Shown: positions 17,213 through 26,932, counted from the first letter of the stretch. The stretch is DNA of 64,000 nucleotides from Pontivivens insulae (GCF_900302495.1 NZ_OMKW01000002.1:930001-994000); one strand, 5' to 3'. Made by a program: numbers and translations. Notes: a model not told the origin generated them from the sequence alone.

Positions 17213-18385
17213 ATGCAACTGTCATCCCGTATCCGCGCGATCCCCGAACCCGCTGGCAACGCTTGGGAAATCTACGAGCGCGCGCAGGAGATGCGCACCG
17301 AAGGCATTGACGTGACCATGTTGTCGATCGGGGATCATGACACCATAACGCCAGAGCCGATCATTGCGCACATGGCCGGTGCAGCCCGACAGGGCAATAC
17401 GGGGTATGCGTCGGTCCCCGGGATGGCGCCATTGCGCGCCGCGATTGCTGAACGCGCGACCTTGCGCACGGGGGCAGCAGCCGTGGCGGGCAATGTCTTT
17501 GTCACCCCCGGCGGGCAGTTCGCCTTGTTCGAAGCGCTGATGGCCGTCACCGACCCCGGCGACAAGGTGGTGATGATAGACCCCTATTACGCAACCTACC
17601 CGATCACGATCCGAGCGGCAGGCGCCGCACCTGTCATCGTGAAAGCTGACCCGGACAACGGATTTCAACCGGATTTGCAGGACATGGCCGCGAAGCTGCC
17701 GGGATGCCGGGCGCTTTTGCTCAACACACCCAACAATCCGACGGGCGCGGTCTATAGCCGCGACACGCTCAACGCGATTGCCGAGCTGTGTCAGGCCCAC
17801 GATGTCTGGCTGATCTCGGACGAAGTCTATGATGGTCAAATCTGGGAGGGAGAGCACCTGTCCCCGCGCGGGCTGCCAGGGATGGCCGAGCGCACCATCG
17901 TCATCGGCTCCATGTCCAAGAGCCATATCATGACAGGTTTCCGCCTTGGTTGGGTTTTGGCACCCGAACAGGTGGTCAATGCCATCTGGGAACTGGCCAT
18001 CGCTACCACATACGGCGTACCGGGATTTATTCAGGAAGCCGCGTGTTTTGCGCTGACCGAGGGCGACGCGATTGAAGCGGAGGCTACCGCGCGCTATCGC
18101 AGCCGTCGCGATCTGGCAGTGGACGTTCTGCGTGGCGCAAATGGCTTGCGCCTCTCAGCCCCTCAGGGGGCGATGTATGTGATGGTGGATATCCGGCCAA
18201 CAGGGCTGAGCGGGATCGCATTCGCGCGCAAGCTGCTGGAAGAGCATCATATTGCCGTCATGCCGGGCGAGGGGTTCGGACAAGCGGCCGCCGGTCATCT
18301 GCGTGTCTCACTGACTCTAGAGGATGACGCACTTGTCGCGGCATTGCGGACTTTGGCTGGTCTTGCAGGGGCACTCGCGGTTTAG
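17213..18385 (+). CDS. PLP-dependent class I/II aminotransferase
   Basis: A 390-residue fold-type I aminotransferase. AGGAGG lies 5 nt upstream of ATG 17213, which settles the start against the GTG at 17207. Motifs include the PLP-contact NTPNNPTGAVYS, SDEVYDGQIWEG, the Schiff-base lysine in GSMSKSHIMTGFRLGW and the late Arg in GHLRVSLTLE. The carboxy end matches subgroup Iγ. Similar proteins are annotated as arginine-pyruvate or aspartate-type transaminases; the amino donor is unknown. It converges on the hydantoinase gene with a 4-nt overlap. Confidence 0.9.
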   Translation: MQLSSRIRAIPEPAGNAWEIYERAQEMRTEGIDVTMLSIGDHDTITPEPIIAHMAGAARQGNTGYASVPGMAPLRAAIAERATLRTGAAAVAGNVFVTPGGQFALFEALMAVTDPGDKVVMIDPYYATYPITIRAAGAAPVIVKADPDNGFQPDLQDMAAKLPGCRALLLNTPNNPTGAVYSRDTLNAIAELCQAHDVWLISDEVYDGQIWEGEHLSPRGLPGMAERTIVIGSMSKSHIMTGFRLGWVLAPEQVVNAIWELAIATTYGVPGFIQEAACFALTEGDAIEAEATARYRSRRDLAVDVLRGANGLRLSAPQGAMYVMVDIRPTGLSGIAFARKLLEEHHIAVMPGEGFGQAAAGHLRVSLTLEDDALVAALRTLAGLAGALAV

Positions 18386-20385
18386 TCCAGCGTTCTGCGG
18401 GGGCGACCGCTTGCGGTCACGCGCAATGTCGCCTCGATCAACTTCTCCGCCTCCTCGACCATTGCTGTGCGCCGGTCGATGTCAACGGAATAGACAGCAT
18501 TGGCCGCACCGGCCTGCGCCATCTCTTCTGCAAGACGGGCTCGCAAAACATCTTCGGCCCGCCTCCGGGCGGCGGCTTCGTCGGCAAAGACCTCTGGCCC
18601 GCTGGGCAGATTCACCGAAAAGCCACCGCTGGCCGGGGCGAGGATCGTGACCTCGCGTGTGATCCGCACCTGACCGACCACCGCACCAACAGCGTTTGCA
18701 ACATCTGCGTGCCGTGGCGTGGCATCCACAGCCGACAGTCTGGCCGCCACTTTGGGATAGTAGACTGGAGCTGATGCGCCGATCCCAATCAGCGGCACGC
18801 CGAGTTCTATGCGCGGGGTCAAAAGGCCCTGATGCCCGTCCAGTGCGGCTTCGACCGGAAGGGATGTCGCGAACGTCCCGGCATCGAAACCATCTTCAGC
18901 CGCGGCCGTTTCCAGCACAGCACGCGCTGATCGGCGCACCAACTGATCCAGCACAGCCTGCGCAACTGAACTTGCATCCGGGAATACGGCCAAGCCGTTG
19001 CCGCCGCGCCGCCGGGCAAAAAGTTGGGCGGCAAGCCGCGCCGCCTCGATATTCCATGTTGTGTGAAGACCCAGCACATGCGCCGCGTCAGAGGGTGTGA
19101 ACCCACATATCTGCGCCGCCCCGGTCGCAACGGCCCGCCCGATCAGCCGGTCTGCACCGCGTCGCAGCGCGAAAACCTCCAGCGCAGCAGGTTCACCGCC
19201 GATCGCTTCCAGCAGGTCGCGAATTGGGCCAGCGGGCGCAAGATCGGCAGAGATCACACGCACGAAACGGCCATCGGTATCAAGTGGACGATCGCGTTCC
19301 AGCTGCGCCTTCAGGTGTTCGAGAACCACCGGATGCTCCTGCGTCAGCAGGCTGATCGGAACCGCGCGCCGCGGCCCTAGCGTGAGGGCCGGGATCAGAC
19401 CGCCCGGCTCCAAATCGACGAGACTGTCCCCGCCCAGCCCGTGGGTGCGCATCGCCACAGCCTCAACCATTGTGCGCGCCCCGCCGACCTTTGCCCCATC
19501 CGGGTCGATGCGAGGACGTCCATCCGACAACAGAGCGACATCGGTGGTGGTGCCGCCAATATCGGAAACGATCGCATCGGGCTGACCCGTGAGGAAGGAT
19601 GCACCCACAAGGCTGGCAGCCGGTCCGGACAGGATCGTCTCAATCGGTCGCGTCCGGGCAAACTCTGCCGAGATAAGTGCACCATCGCCGCGCACGACCA
19701 TCAGAGGAGCATGAATACCGCGTGCCAAGAGCAACGTTTCCGCAGATTGCACGAGCCGGTCGATCAGGGAAACGAGGCGCGCGTTGAGCAACGCCGTCAG
19801 CGCACGCTTGGGACCGTTGATCCGGGCGCTCAATTCGTGGGAGCAGGTCACCGGAAGGTCGAATTCAGTGCGGATCATATCGCGCAAGGCAATTTCATGG
19901 GCCGGATTGCGCACGGCGAAGAGGGATGCGACAGCCACGGCACTGACCTGCCCTGCCACCTCAGACAGTTGATCACGAATGTTGTCGATGTCGAGCGGTG
20001 CAGCCTCTCCACCGCCCGATGTGTGGCCGCCCGCGCCAAGCAGGACCGGATCAGAGCCCAGCGCCGCAGAGAGACCTGCCCGGTCCAGATCCTTTGGGCC
20101 GAACCCAACAAAGGCCAGCGCGGTCGGGGCGCCCTGCCCCTCGACCAGCGCATTGGTGGCAAGGGTTGTAGATAAGGAGACCAGGCCGATCTCCTCCGGC
20201 TTGCGTCCGGAATTTTGCAAAACAGCAGAGATCGCGTTGCCGATCCCGATGGAAAGGTCCTGTCGGGTCGTCAGCGCCTTGGCCGTCGCCACCACCGCAG
20301 CCGCGCCGTCGCCGAGCCGTGTGTCATCAATCAGCGCGGCGTCGGTATATGTACCGCCCGTGTCCAGCCCGAGGAGAAGGGTCAT
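18382..20385 (-). CDS. Hydantoinase/oxoprolinase family protein (HyuA-type, ATP-dependent)
   Basis: A 667-residue protein starting at ATG 20385. It opens with LGLDTGGTYTDAALID, the Hydant_A_N ATP-binding signature. The central Hydantoinase_A domain has VSDIGGTTTDVALLSDGRP and VEAVAMRTHGLGGDS. Length and domain order fit the A subunit of N-methylhydantoinases, oxoprolinases and acetone carboxylases. The B subunit normally encoded next door is absent. It is translationally coupled (ATGA) to the preceding MFS transporter, so the pair may import and open a lactam or hydantoin; that is inference. Confidence 0.88.
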   Translation of the reverse strand: MTLLLGLDTGGTYTDAALIDDTRLGDGAAAVVATAKALTTRQDLSIGIGNAISAVLQNSGRKPEEIGLVSLSTTLATNALVEGQGAPTALAFVGFGPKDLDRAGLSAALGSDPVLLGAGGHTSGGGEAAPLDIDNIRDQLSEVAGQVSAVAVASLFAVRNPAHEIALRDMIRTEFDLPVTCSHELSARINGPKRALTALLNARLVSLIDRLVQSAETLLLARGIHAPLMVVRGDGALISAEFARTRPIETILSGPAASLVGASFLTGQPDAIVSDIGGTTTDVALLSDGRPRIDPDGAKVGGARTMVEAVAMRTHGLGGDSLVDLEPGGLIPALTLGPRRAVPISLLTQEHPVVLEHLKAQLERDRPLDTDGRFVRVISADLAPAGPIRDLLEAIGGEPAALEVFALRRGADRLIGRAVATGAAQICGFTPSDAAHVLGLHTTWNIEAARLAAQLFARRRGGNGLAVFPDASSVAQAVLDQLVRRSARAVLETAAAEDGFDAGTFATSLPVEAALDGHQGLLTPRIELGVPLIGIGASAPVYYPKVAARLSAVDATPRHADVANAVGAVVGQVRITREVTILAPASGGFSVNLPSGPEVFADEAAARRRAEDVLRARLAEEMAQAGAANAVYSVDIDRRTAMVEEAEKLIEATLRVTASGRPRRTLD

Positions 20386-21533
20386 GTCGCCTCCCGCGCG
20401 CCCACTGCGCGCACCAGCAAAATTACACAGAGCAGGACGATGGCAAGCATGGTCCAGGCGGCGGCCCACCCCGCCCCTCCTACCATCGTCCCCATGAGCG
20501 GGGACGCCGTCAGGTAGCCGACATAGGCCAGGGCCGTGACCCCAGCCAGCACCGGCCCGCGCGCGGCGTCCGACATGCGACGGGAGACCATGCGAAACAC
20601 GGTTGGTTCCACGGGGCCAACTGCAATGCCGATGATTGCACAAAGCATAACCGTGACCGGGAGCGATGGCAGCATTGAGAGCAACAGGAAGGCCGGCCCG
20701 CCGATCAGTCCGGCTGCAAGCAGAATGCGGTGCGCCCGTATCCGCAATTCAATCATATGCGCGATGAACCGTCCGCCACTCATGCCCAGCATGAAGGCAG
20801 CTGGTGCCAGTGCCGATTGGAGCGGCTCAACCAGCCAGAGCGTTTCCAGGTAAAGCACGGTCCAGCTCATCGCCGCCTGTTCCGAGAAGGCACCGGCGGC
20901 GGCGATCAGGCCCAGAAGAATGGCAATCGCGCCAAACTGCATCCCCGACGCCGGCGTCGCAGCGGCGGCCCTTTGCGCTGTCGCGCCGGCGCGGTTTTCG
21001 ATCAGCGCGGCAAGTGCGAGGCTTAGCGCGACCAGGGTGAACACCTCCTCCACGCCCCCGCCAAAAGCGCGGATCGCGCCCGCCAGCGGGGCCGCGGCGA
21101 CAACCGACAGGGTGAAAATCCCATGCGCCAGATTGAAGAGCCGCATTGAATACGCGTTCTCCAGGATCGAGATTCGCATATTCAACGCAATGTCGAGCCC
21201 ACCGGACGCAGCACCGGCAAGGCCGAGCGCCACGCCAAGCATGCCAGCGCCGTCAGCGCGCGATAGGATCAGGCAGGCAAGGCCGAACAGGGCAAGGGAC
21301 GCCGGCAACATCACCGGCTGAAACCGGCGCATGAGAAAGCCGGAGATCAGCAGCGCGGGCAATCCCCCAACTGTGATCGCCCCCATAAGCCAGCCGAACC
21401 CTGCCGCGCCGAGCGCACTGATCGCCTTGAGATCGGGCATCGAGGCCGCCAGCCCGCCCCAGAAAAACCCCGCGGCAACATAGCCGAGGCACAGGGAACT
21501 TGCCTGAATGCGGGGAGAAAGCGCAGTGGTCAT
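20382..21533 (-). CDS. MFS transporter coupled to the hydantoinase gene
   Basis: A 383-residue permease with about twelve hydrophobic helices and few long loops. Its middle has LAGAASGGLDIALNMRISILE, a segment seen in FucP/YbjJ-like MFS proteins. The stop overlaps the hydantoinase start (ATGA), so both are on one mRNA with this gene first. Substrate unknown; import of the hydantoinase substrate is the simplest guess. Downstream neighbour on the far side is the DEAD-box helicase with its own terminator. Confidence 0.9.
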   Translation of the reverse strand: MTTALSPRIQASSLCLGYVAAGFFWGGLAASMPDLKAISALGAAGFGWLMGAITVGGLPALLISGFLMRRFQPVMLPASLALFGLACLILSRADGAGMLGVALGLAGAASGGLDIALNMRISILENAYSMRLFNLAHGIFTLSVVAAAPLAGAIRAFGGGVEEVFTLVALSLALAALIENRAGATAQRAAAATPASGMQFGAIAILLGLIAAAGAFSEQAAMSWTVLYLETLWLVEPLQSALAPAAFMLGMSGGRFIAHMIELRIRAHRILLAAGLIGGPAFLLLSMLPSLPVTVMLCAIIGIAVGPVEPTVFRMVSRRMSDAARGPVLAGVTALAYVGYLTASPLMGTMVGGAGWAAAWTMLAIVLLCVILLVRAVGAREAT

Positions 21534-21620
21534 GGGTCACTGCTAGCCCGGCTTCAACCCCGCGACAATGCGCATCCGGCGCGATTGCTGTCTGTTCGCG
21601 ACATGATCCTTGCAGCAGAA

Positions 21621-21648
21621 GGGCCGCGCGATAGTCATCGCGCGGCCC
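21621..21648 (-). terminator. Strong hairpin after the DEAD-box helicase gene
   Basis: GGGCCGCGCGAT (21621-21632) and ATCGCGCGGCCC (21637-21648) form a perfect 12-bp stem with a 4-nt loop, 24 nt past the helicase stop. The minus-strand tail starts TTCTGCT, a poor U-tract. Confidence 0.7.
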
Positions 21649-21671
21649 CTTCCGTTCAGATTTGGAGTATC

Positions 21672-22937
21672 TCAGGCAGCTGAGGACGCGCTGCCCGGCT
21701 TATTTCGGCCGCCCGCGTTGCGCCGCCGTCGGTTCGGACGGCGCTTTGCGTTCGGATTGGCTGGCCCGTTGCCACGGCGATTGCGCTGGGGCTTGCGGCT
21801 TTCCTCTCCCTGGACAGAGCCGGGCAAGAGTTTCTCCCCAGTGATACGCTCAACCGCGCGCAGCTTCTTCACCTCATCCGGTGCCACGAGGCTGATCGCG
21901 ATGCCGTCCGCACCATTCCGACCGGTTCGCCCAATGCGGTGAACGTAGTTTTCAGGCTCATCGGGCAGATCAAAGTTCACGACGTGGCTGATGCCTTTCA
22001 CGTCTATACCACGTGCTGCAATATCCGTAGCGACAAGCACGCGGATCGTGCCGTGCTTGAAATTGTTAAGCGCTTTCTGCCGGGCGTTCTGCGCCTTGTT
22101 GCCGTGGATCGCGTCCGCTCCAATCCCGTCCTTGACGAGGTTTTGAGCGACGCGGTCCGCACCGCGCTTGGTGCGGGCAAATACGATGGCCCGCTCCACA
22201 CCTTCGCCCGAGACGATCTGAGCGAGGCGCGCCCGTTTCTTGGGGCCTTCAAGCAATTCCGCGCTCTGCTCGATTTTCGTGACCACGGTCGATTGGGGCG
22301 CCACCTCTACCCGAACAGGATCCTTTAGGAAGCTGTGGGCAAGGCCCGATACTTCCTCTGGCATCGTTGCCGAGAACAGCGCCGATTGGCGGCGCGGATG
22401 CAGCATAGATACGATCCGCTTGACCGGCTTTACAAAACCCATGTCGAGCATGCGGTCCGCCTCATCCAGCACGACCCAGCGTACCTCATCAAGACGGACC
22501 TTGCGGTCATCAACGAGGTCGAGAAGGCGCCCCGGTGTTGCGATCAGAACGTCGACACCGCGGCTGAGCTGACGGACCTGACCGCCGCGGCTGGTTCCGC
22601 CGAGGACAAGGCAGGTGGAAATCCGCGCGCCGCCGGCGAAGCGACGAAACTCATCCTGGATTTGCACCGCCAGTTCGCGTGTTGGGGCCAGGACAAGCGC
22701 GCGCGCCGTTCCCGGCGTCGGGCGTCCCTGAAGGCCAAGCAAGTGATGCAGGATGGGCAGGGCGAAAGCTGCCGTCTTCCCGGTTCCTGTCTGGGCAAGC
22801 CCCAGAATGTCGCGTCCTTCCAGTTGCGGCCCGATGGCCTGCGCCTGAATCGGCGTCGGTGTGTCAAAACCCGTGCGGGCCAGTGCATTTGTGATCGGTT
22901 GCGCAAGCCCGAAGCTTGCAAAGGTCAAATCGGTCAA
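21672..22937 (-). CDS. DEAD-box ATP-dependent RNA helicase (RhlE-like)
   Basis: A 421-residue helicase. In order come the Q motif (GFDTPTPIQAQAI), motif I AQTGTGKT, APTRELAVQ, ATPGRLLD, DEAD in VLDEADRMLDMGF, SAT in FSATMP, ATDIAARGIDV and HRIGRTGR. A strongly basic tail rich in Arg, Asn and Gly (last 40 residues) probably binds RNA. No ATG fits the start; AGGAC lies 6-7 nt before TTG 22937 and another TTG sits at 22928. An ATG 17 codons further upstream would add a non-family extension. Such helicases act in RNA remodelling in the cold. Confidence 0.93.
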   Translation of the reverse strand: MTDLTFASFGLAQPITNALARTGFDTPTPIQAQAIGPQLEGRDILGLAQTGTGKTAAFALPILHHLLGLQGRPTPGTARALVLAPTRELAVQIQDEFRRFAGGARISTCLVLGGTSRGGQVRQLSRGVDVLIATPGRLLDLVDDRKVRLDEVRWVVLDEADRMLDMGFVKPVKRIVSMLHPRRQSALFSATMPEEVSGLAHSFLKDPVRVEVAPQSTVVTKIEQSAELLEGPKKRARLAQIVSGEGVERAIVFARTKRGADRVAQNLVKDGIGADAIHGNKAQNARQKALNNFKHGTIRVLVATDIAARGIDVKGISHVVNFDLPDEPENYVHRIGRTGRNGADGIAISLVAPDEVKKLRAVERITGEKLLPGSVQGEESRKPQRNRRGNGPANPNAKRRPNRRRRNAGGRNKPGSASSAA

Positions 22938-23256
22938 ATTCAGTCCTAAGGCCACAAGACATGTGGCGATCCGCAAAGCCGGGCGCATCCGGTGCGGCAA
23001 TTCATAAAGCGATGATCGGTCTGGGGCCGTTGGCCGCCGGGCGCGTTGCGCCATCGCGAAGGGTCTGGTGCGTCCCGCACAAGCGGGGCGAAAGAGGTTC
23101 CCGTGGAACCGACCCACGGCGCGAGGACACTGATCCCCACGAATACGGTTGGATGCGACCTAATGTGCTGCGGTGCAAAAAGCAACCCTTTCCCCTTGCA
23201 CCGCAGGCCCGATTGGCCGACTTGTCACAGCAGATAGATATGTGGAGACCCTTCCG
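22938..23256. other. Divergent intergenic region between the DEAD-box helicase and mrp
   Basis: This 319-nt gap holds no convincing gene. Its one notable feature is the inverted repeat at 23168-23206. The half near the helicase probably contains its promoter and 5' leader; I could not assign -35/-10 elements. Confidence 0.6.
23168..23206. repeat. Perfect 11-bp inverted repeat in the mrp leader
   Basis: CTGCGGTGCAA (23168-23178) and TTGCACCGCAG (23196-23206) are perfect complements with a 17-nt spacer, 51-89 nt upstream of the mrp start. No T-run follows, so an operator or leader hairpin is more likely than a terminator. Confidence 0.6.
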
Positions 23257-24342
23257 ATGGCCCTGACCAAAGACGCGCTGATTGCGGCCCTTTCCGATAT
23301 TCCCGACCCGTCAGGTTCCGGAAATCTCGTATCGAACGACCGCGTGCGGGCAATCACCATCGACGGCGACGCGGTTCGGTTCCTGCTTGAAATGCCGGCG
23401 GAGCTTGCTGCGCGGGCCGAACGTCAGCGGGCCGCAGCAGAACAGGTTGCAAAGACGCTCGGCGCGGCCAAGGCCTCTGTCCTGCTGACTGCGCACAATG
23501 ATGGGAGCGCGCCCAAGGCTGCGCCGCCGCCAGACCTGAAAATTGGCCGTCACCCGACCCAGCAGGCTGGGCCACAGAAGGTTACGGGCGTCAATCGCAT
23601 CATCGCGATTGCCTCAGGCAAAGGCGGCGTTGGCAAATCGACCGTGTCCTCAAATCTGGCCGTGGCACTTGCCCAGCAAGGCAAGCGTGTCGGACTGCTG
23701 GATGCGGATGTCTATGGTCCCTCTCAACCGCGAATGCTGGGCATCTCCGGGCGCCCGGGTGCAGGCGACGATGGGCAGACCATTATTCCCCTGCGCGCGC
23801 ACGGGGTCACTGTCATGTCCATCGGCTTCATGCTGGCCGATGACGAAGCGGTCATCTGGCGTGGCCCGATGTTGATGGGGGCCTTGCAGCAATTTCTGGG
23901 ACAGGTGCAATGGGGCGATCTGGATGTGCTGATCGTTGATCTGCCGCCGGGAACAGGCGACGTGCAGCTTACGCTGGCCCAGAAAGCCGAACTGACCGGC
24001 GCGATCGTCGTCAGCACGCCGCAGGACATTGCGCTGCTCGACGCGCGCAAGGCGTTGAACATGTTCTCCAAGACCAAGACACCGGTGCTTGGAATGATCG
24101 AGAATATGAGCACGCATATCTGCCCGAAATGTGGTCACGAAAGCCATATCTTCGGCAATGGCGGCGCGAAGGCCGAGGCCGAGAAGCTGCGCATCCCGTA
24201 TCTTGGCGCCGTACCGCTCGACATGTCGATCCGCGAGGCGGGCGATGGCGGCGCGCCGATTACAGCGGCGGATCCCGACGGTCAGCACGCCGCCATATTT
24301 CAGGGCATGGCGCAACGTCTGATTGAAGGCGGTCTGGTCTGA
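23257..24342 (+). CDS. mrp: Mrp/NBP35-family Fe-S carrier ATPase
   Basis: A 361-residue protein starting at ATG 23257 (MALTKDALIAALSDI). The amino-terminal 90 residues are a MIP18/DUF59-like domain. The P-loop is the deviant Walker A in IASGKGGVGKSTVSSNLA, followed by DADVYGPSQPRMLG and DLPPGTGDVQLTLAQ. The carboxy part has the Fe-S-binding pair C-P-K-C-G-H. ApbC/Mrp proteins bind and transfer Fe-S clusters to apoproteins. Transcribed alone, divergent from the helicase. Confidence 0.95.
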   Translation: MALTKDALIAALSDIPDPSGSGNLVSNDRVRAITIDGDAVRFLLEMPAELAARAERQRAAAEQVAKTLGAAKASVLLTAHNDGSAPKAAPPPDLKIGRHPTQQAGPQKVTGVNRIIAIASGKGGVGKSTVSSNLAVALAQQGKRVGLLDADVYGPSQPRMLGISGRPGAGDDGQTIIPLRAHGVTVMSIGFMLADDEAVIWRGPMLMGALQQFLGQVQWGDLDVLIVDLPPGTGDVQLTLAQKAELTGAIVVSTPQDIALLDARKALNMFSKTKTPVLGMIENMSTHICPKCGHESHIFGNGGAKAEAEKLRIPYLGAVPLDMSIREAGDGGAPITAADPDGQHAAIFQGMAQRLIEGGLV

Positions 24343-24468
24343 TCTGTCCGATCCCGCGCGATTGCAACTTCGGGTTGTCAAAAATGAACGAGATCAGGCC
24401 CAAAGATTGCCACAATGCGGCGCAAGGTTGATGCTGTGGCTTGATGACTTTTGGGGGAAGGCACCAGC

Positions 24469-26181
24469 GTGACGGTGGAACGTGAACAGGTCGGGACGGA
24501 GGGGTTCAACTCGCAGCGCTTGCGCTTCGGGCGGCGTATTCTCATCCTGTCCTCTGTCACAATCTCCATCACCACATCGCTGATTTCGATCCTGCTGGTC
24601 TTTGGATTGCAGCAGGATCAGAACGCGGTTCTACCTGTTCTGATCGGCTCCCTTATCTATTTGATAATCCCGGTGCTTTTTCGGGTCGGATTGTCGGTCG
24701 AGATTGTGCGGGACTCGTTTTTCGCGATCACCTTTGCCGTGGTCTTGCTGATCTCTCTCGACCCTGCGGCCGGTGTCGCCTTCGGATTCATCAGCTATCT
24801 GCCGATTTTCGTATGTGTCGCAGGCATGCTCTATAGCCTGCGTGGCCTGTTGGTGATTGCCGGGCTGGCAACCGCGCTCGTCGTCAGTATCGCGATCCTG
24901 GACATCACCCGCCTGCCCAATGTGCGCACGGTTTCGGATCCCGGTGAGGTCATCATGATCGCGACGCGGCAAGGTTATGCGATCCTGTTTTCCACCGTTC
25001 TGGTGATCGTGGCGATGCGCCTGTTTCAGGACATGTTGGCCCGAATGCGCGAAGCCCGCGACGAAGCGCGGCGCATCAGCGAAAGCAAGACAGCCTTCCT
25101 GGCCAATGTGAGCCACGAGGTGCGCACGCCGCTCAACGCAATTCTGGGCATGGCGGAAATCCTGAAGACAACCGAGCTGACAGCCGGTCAGCGCCGCAAG
25201 ATCGAAACCATCTCGCATTCCGGCGGCACCTTGTTGGAACTGCTCAATGATGTGCTTGATGTTTCGCGGCTCGAAGCCAATCAGATGCCCGTCACCCCAT
25301 CCGCGCAGAGCCTTAGCGAGATTTTCGACGGGCTTCACAGGCTGTGGGCCCCGATGGCTCAAGGTAAGGGCCTGACCCTGCGCCTTTCGATTGAGCCAGG
25401 CGTGCCTGATCGTGTCATGGTGGATGCGCAGCGGCTTCGCCAATGCGTCACCAATCTGATCTCGAACGCGATCAAATTCACATCTGACGGAGAGGTCAGC
25501 GTATCCGTCCGCGCTGAACCGCACGAGTCGGGCGACACAAAGCTAATCATCGACGTCACGGATACGGGCATTGGCATGTCCGCAGATGCAGCCGACAGGG
25601 TGTTTCGTGCGTTCGGGCAGGCTGATGAGGCGATCAGCAAATCCTTCGGCGGAACTGGCTTGGGCCTGACCATCACACGGCAGCTTGCACGGCTGATGGG
25701 CGGCGACCTGCGCTTTAAGTCTTTGGAGAACTCCGGGACGGTCTTCACTCTGACACTGATCGCAGCCCCCGCCGTGGAAGAACCGGATGATATTGATCAG
25801 ATGGGCGGGCAACCCGCAGCGGGAATGCGCGTTTTGATCGTGGACGACGTTCCGACCAACCTCATGGTTGCCGCGACTTACATGCGGGCACTTGGCGCCC
25901 AGGTTGACGAGGCGATGAACGCTGACACGGCGTTGGAGCTGATCCGCAATCAGGCCTTCAATCTGGTTCTGCTCGACATCCACATGCCGGGCAATAATGG
26001 CCTTTGGGTGTTGGAGCGGTTGGCAAATGGCAAGGGACGGGTGCCGCCGATTGTGATGATCACAGCCGGAGCCACAGAGCGGGAGATCGAGCGGGCGCGC
26101 AATCTGGGCGCGCGGGATGTTCTGGTCAAACCGTTGACGCCACGCATGCTCGAAGGGCTGGTGCGCGATCTTGCTGCGTAA
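24469..26181 (+). CDS. Membrane-bound hybrid sensor histidine kinase
   Basis: A 570-residue protein starting at GTG 24469, with GGGGGAAGG 7 nt upstream. Residues about 20-190 form around six transmembrane helices without a periplasmic sensor domain. Then follow HisKA with the phospho-His in FLANVSHEVRTPLNAI, HATPase with N-box NLISNAIKFT, G1 DTGIGM and G2 FGGTGLGLTI, and a carboxy-terminal receiver with Asp in LVLLDIHMPG and Lys in DVLVKPL. No response regulator or phosphotransfer gene is adjacent, so the signal and output are unknown. Confidence 0.93.
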   Translation: MTVEREQVGTEGFNSQRLRFGRRILILSSVTISITTSLISILLVFGLQQDQNAVLPVLIGSLIYLIIPVLFRVGLSVEIVRDSFFAITFAVVLLISLDPAAGVAFGFISYLPIFVCVAGMLYSLRGLLVIAGLATALVVSIAILDITRLPNVRTVSDPGEVIMIATRQGYAILFSTVLVIVAMRLFQDMLARMREARDEARRISESKTAFLANVSHEVRTPLNAILGMAEILKTTELTAGQRRKIETISHSGGTLLELLNDVLDVSRLEANQMPVTPSAQSLSEIFDGLHRLWAPMAQGKGLTLRLSIEPGVPDRVMVDAQRLRQCVTNLISNAIKFTSDGEVSVSVRAEPHESGDTKLIIDVTDTGIGMSADAADRVFRAFGQADEAISKSFGGTGLGLTITRQLARLMGGDLRFKSLENSGTVFTLTLIAAPAVEEPDDIDQMGGQPAAGMRVLIVDDVPTNLMVAATYMRALGAQVDEAMNADTALELIRNQAFNLVLLDIHMPGNNGLWVLERLANGKGRVPPIVMITAGATEREIERARNLGARDVLVKPLTPRMLEGLVRDLAA

Positions 26182-26293
26182 GCGCCACGGCGCCTTTCGG
26201 GAAAAATGAAGACAGCTTTCAGCGCCCTTGCACGAAACAGCCCCCGCGCTGTATAGGCGCCGGAAAGCAGAGTTTTCATCAGGACAGAAGCGT

Positions 26294-26857
26294 ATGGCCA
26301 AGATCAACGGTAACGAAATTCGCCCCGGCAACGTGTTGGAGCATAATGGCGGTCTTTGGGTCGCCGTAAAGGTCGGCCACGTGAAACCCGGTAAGGGTGG
26401 CGCGTTCGCTCAAGTCGAAATGAAAAACCTGCGCAATGGCTCGAAGCTGAACGAACGCTTCCGGTCTGCGGACAAGGTCGAGCGTGTGCGGCTGGAACAG
26501 AAAGACCAGCAATTTCTTTACGAAACCGACGGCATGCTCGTTTTCATGGACAGCGAGACGTTCGAACAGGTCGAAATTCCTGCCGATATCCTCGGCGATC
26601 GACGCCCGTTCTTGCAGGACGGCATGACCATCCAGCTGGAATATTACGAAAGCGAGGCGCTGAACGCGTCCCTGCCAGAACGTGTGACCTGCCAGATCGT
26701 GGAAACCGAGCCTGTGGTGAAAGGTCAGACGGCCGCGAACTCCTTCAAGCCCGCCGTGCTCGACAATGGTGTCCGGGTCATGGTGCCACCTTTCGTTGCA
26801 CAGGATGAGAGCATCGTGGTGTCCACGGAAACCATGGAATATGTTGAACGCGCCTAA
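26294..26857 (+). CDS. efp: Translation elongation factor P
   Basis: A 187-residue EF-P of standard length, starting at ATG 26294 ([19 protein letters not shown]). The tip of domain I reads [12 protein letters not shown], with the lysine modified in other bacteria. Domains II and III (OB folds) follow, ending with ENG-like [18 protein letters not shown] relieves ribosome stalling at polyproline. The window contains no epmA or epmB, so the modification route is not visible. A bidirectional terminator follows 22 nt after the stop. Confidence 0.98.
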   Translation: MAKINGNEIRPGNVLEHNGGLWVAVKVGHVKPGKGGAFAQVEMKNLRNGSKLNERFRSADKVERVRLEQKDQQFLYETDGMLVFMDSETFEQVEIPADILGDRRPFLQDGMTIQLEYYESEALNASLPERVTCQIVETEPVVKGQTAANSFKPAVLDNGVRVMVPPFVAQDESIVVSTETMEYVERA

Positions 26858-26878
26858 TCCAGGACGCGTCAGAAAAGC

Positions 26879-26912
26879 AAAAGGCCGCTTTCCAAATGGA
26901 GAGCGGCCTTTT
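26879..26912. terminator. Bidirectional rho-independent terminator between efp and the YHYH gene
   Basis: AAAAGGCCGCTTTCC and GGAGAGCGGCCTTTT pair (one G-T) around a 4-nt loop, with A- and T-runs on the flanks, so it can act on both converging transcripts. Confidence 0.88.
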
Positions 26913-26932
26913 CCGTTTCACCCACGGTTCAT

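Noticed and set aside
24360-24380. CAAC-TTCGG-GTTG hairpin after mrp as a terminator
   Set aside because: Stem is only 4 bp with no T-run.
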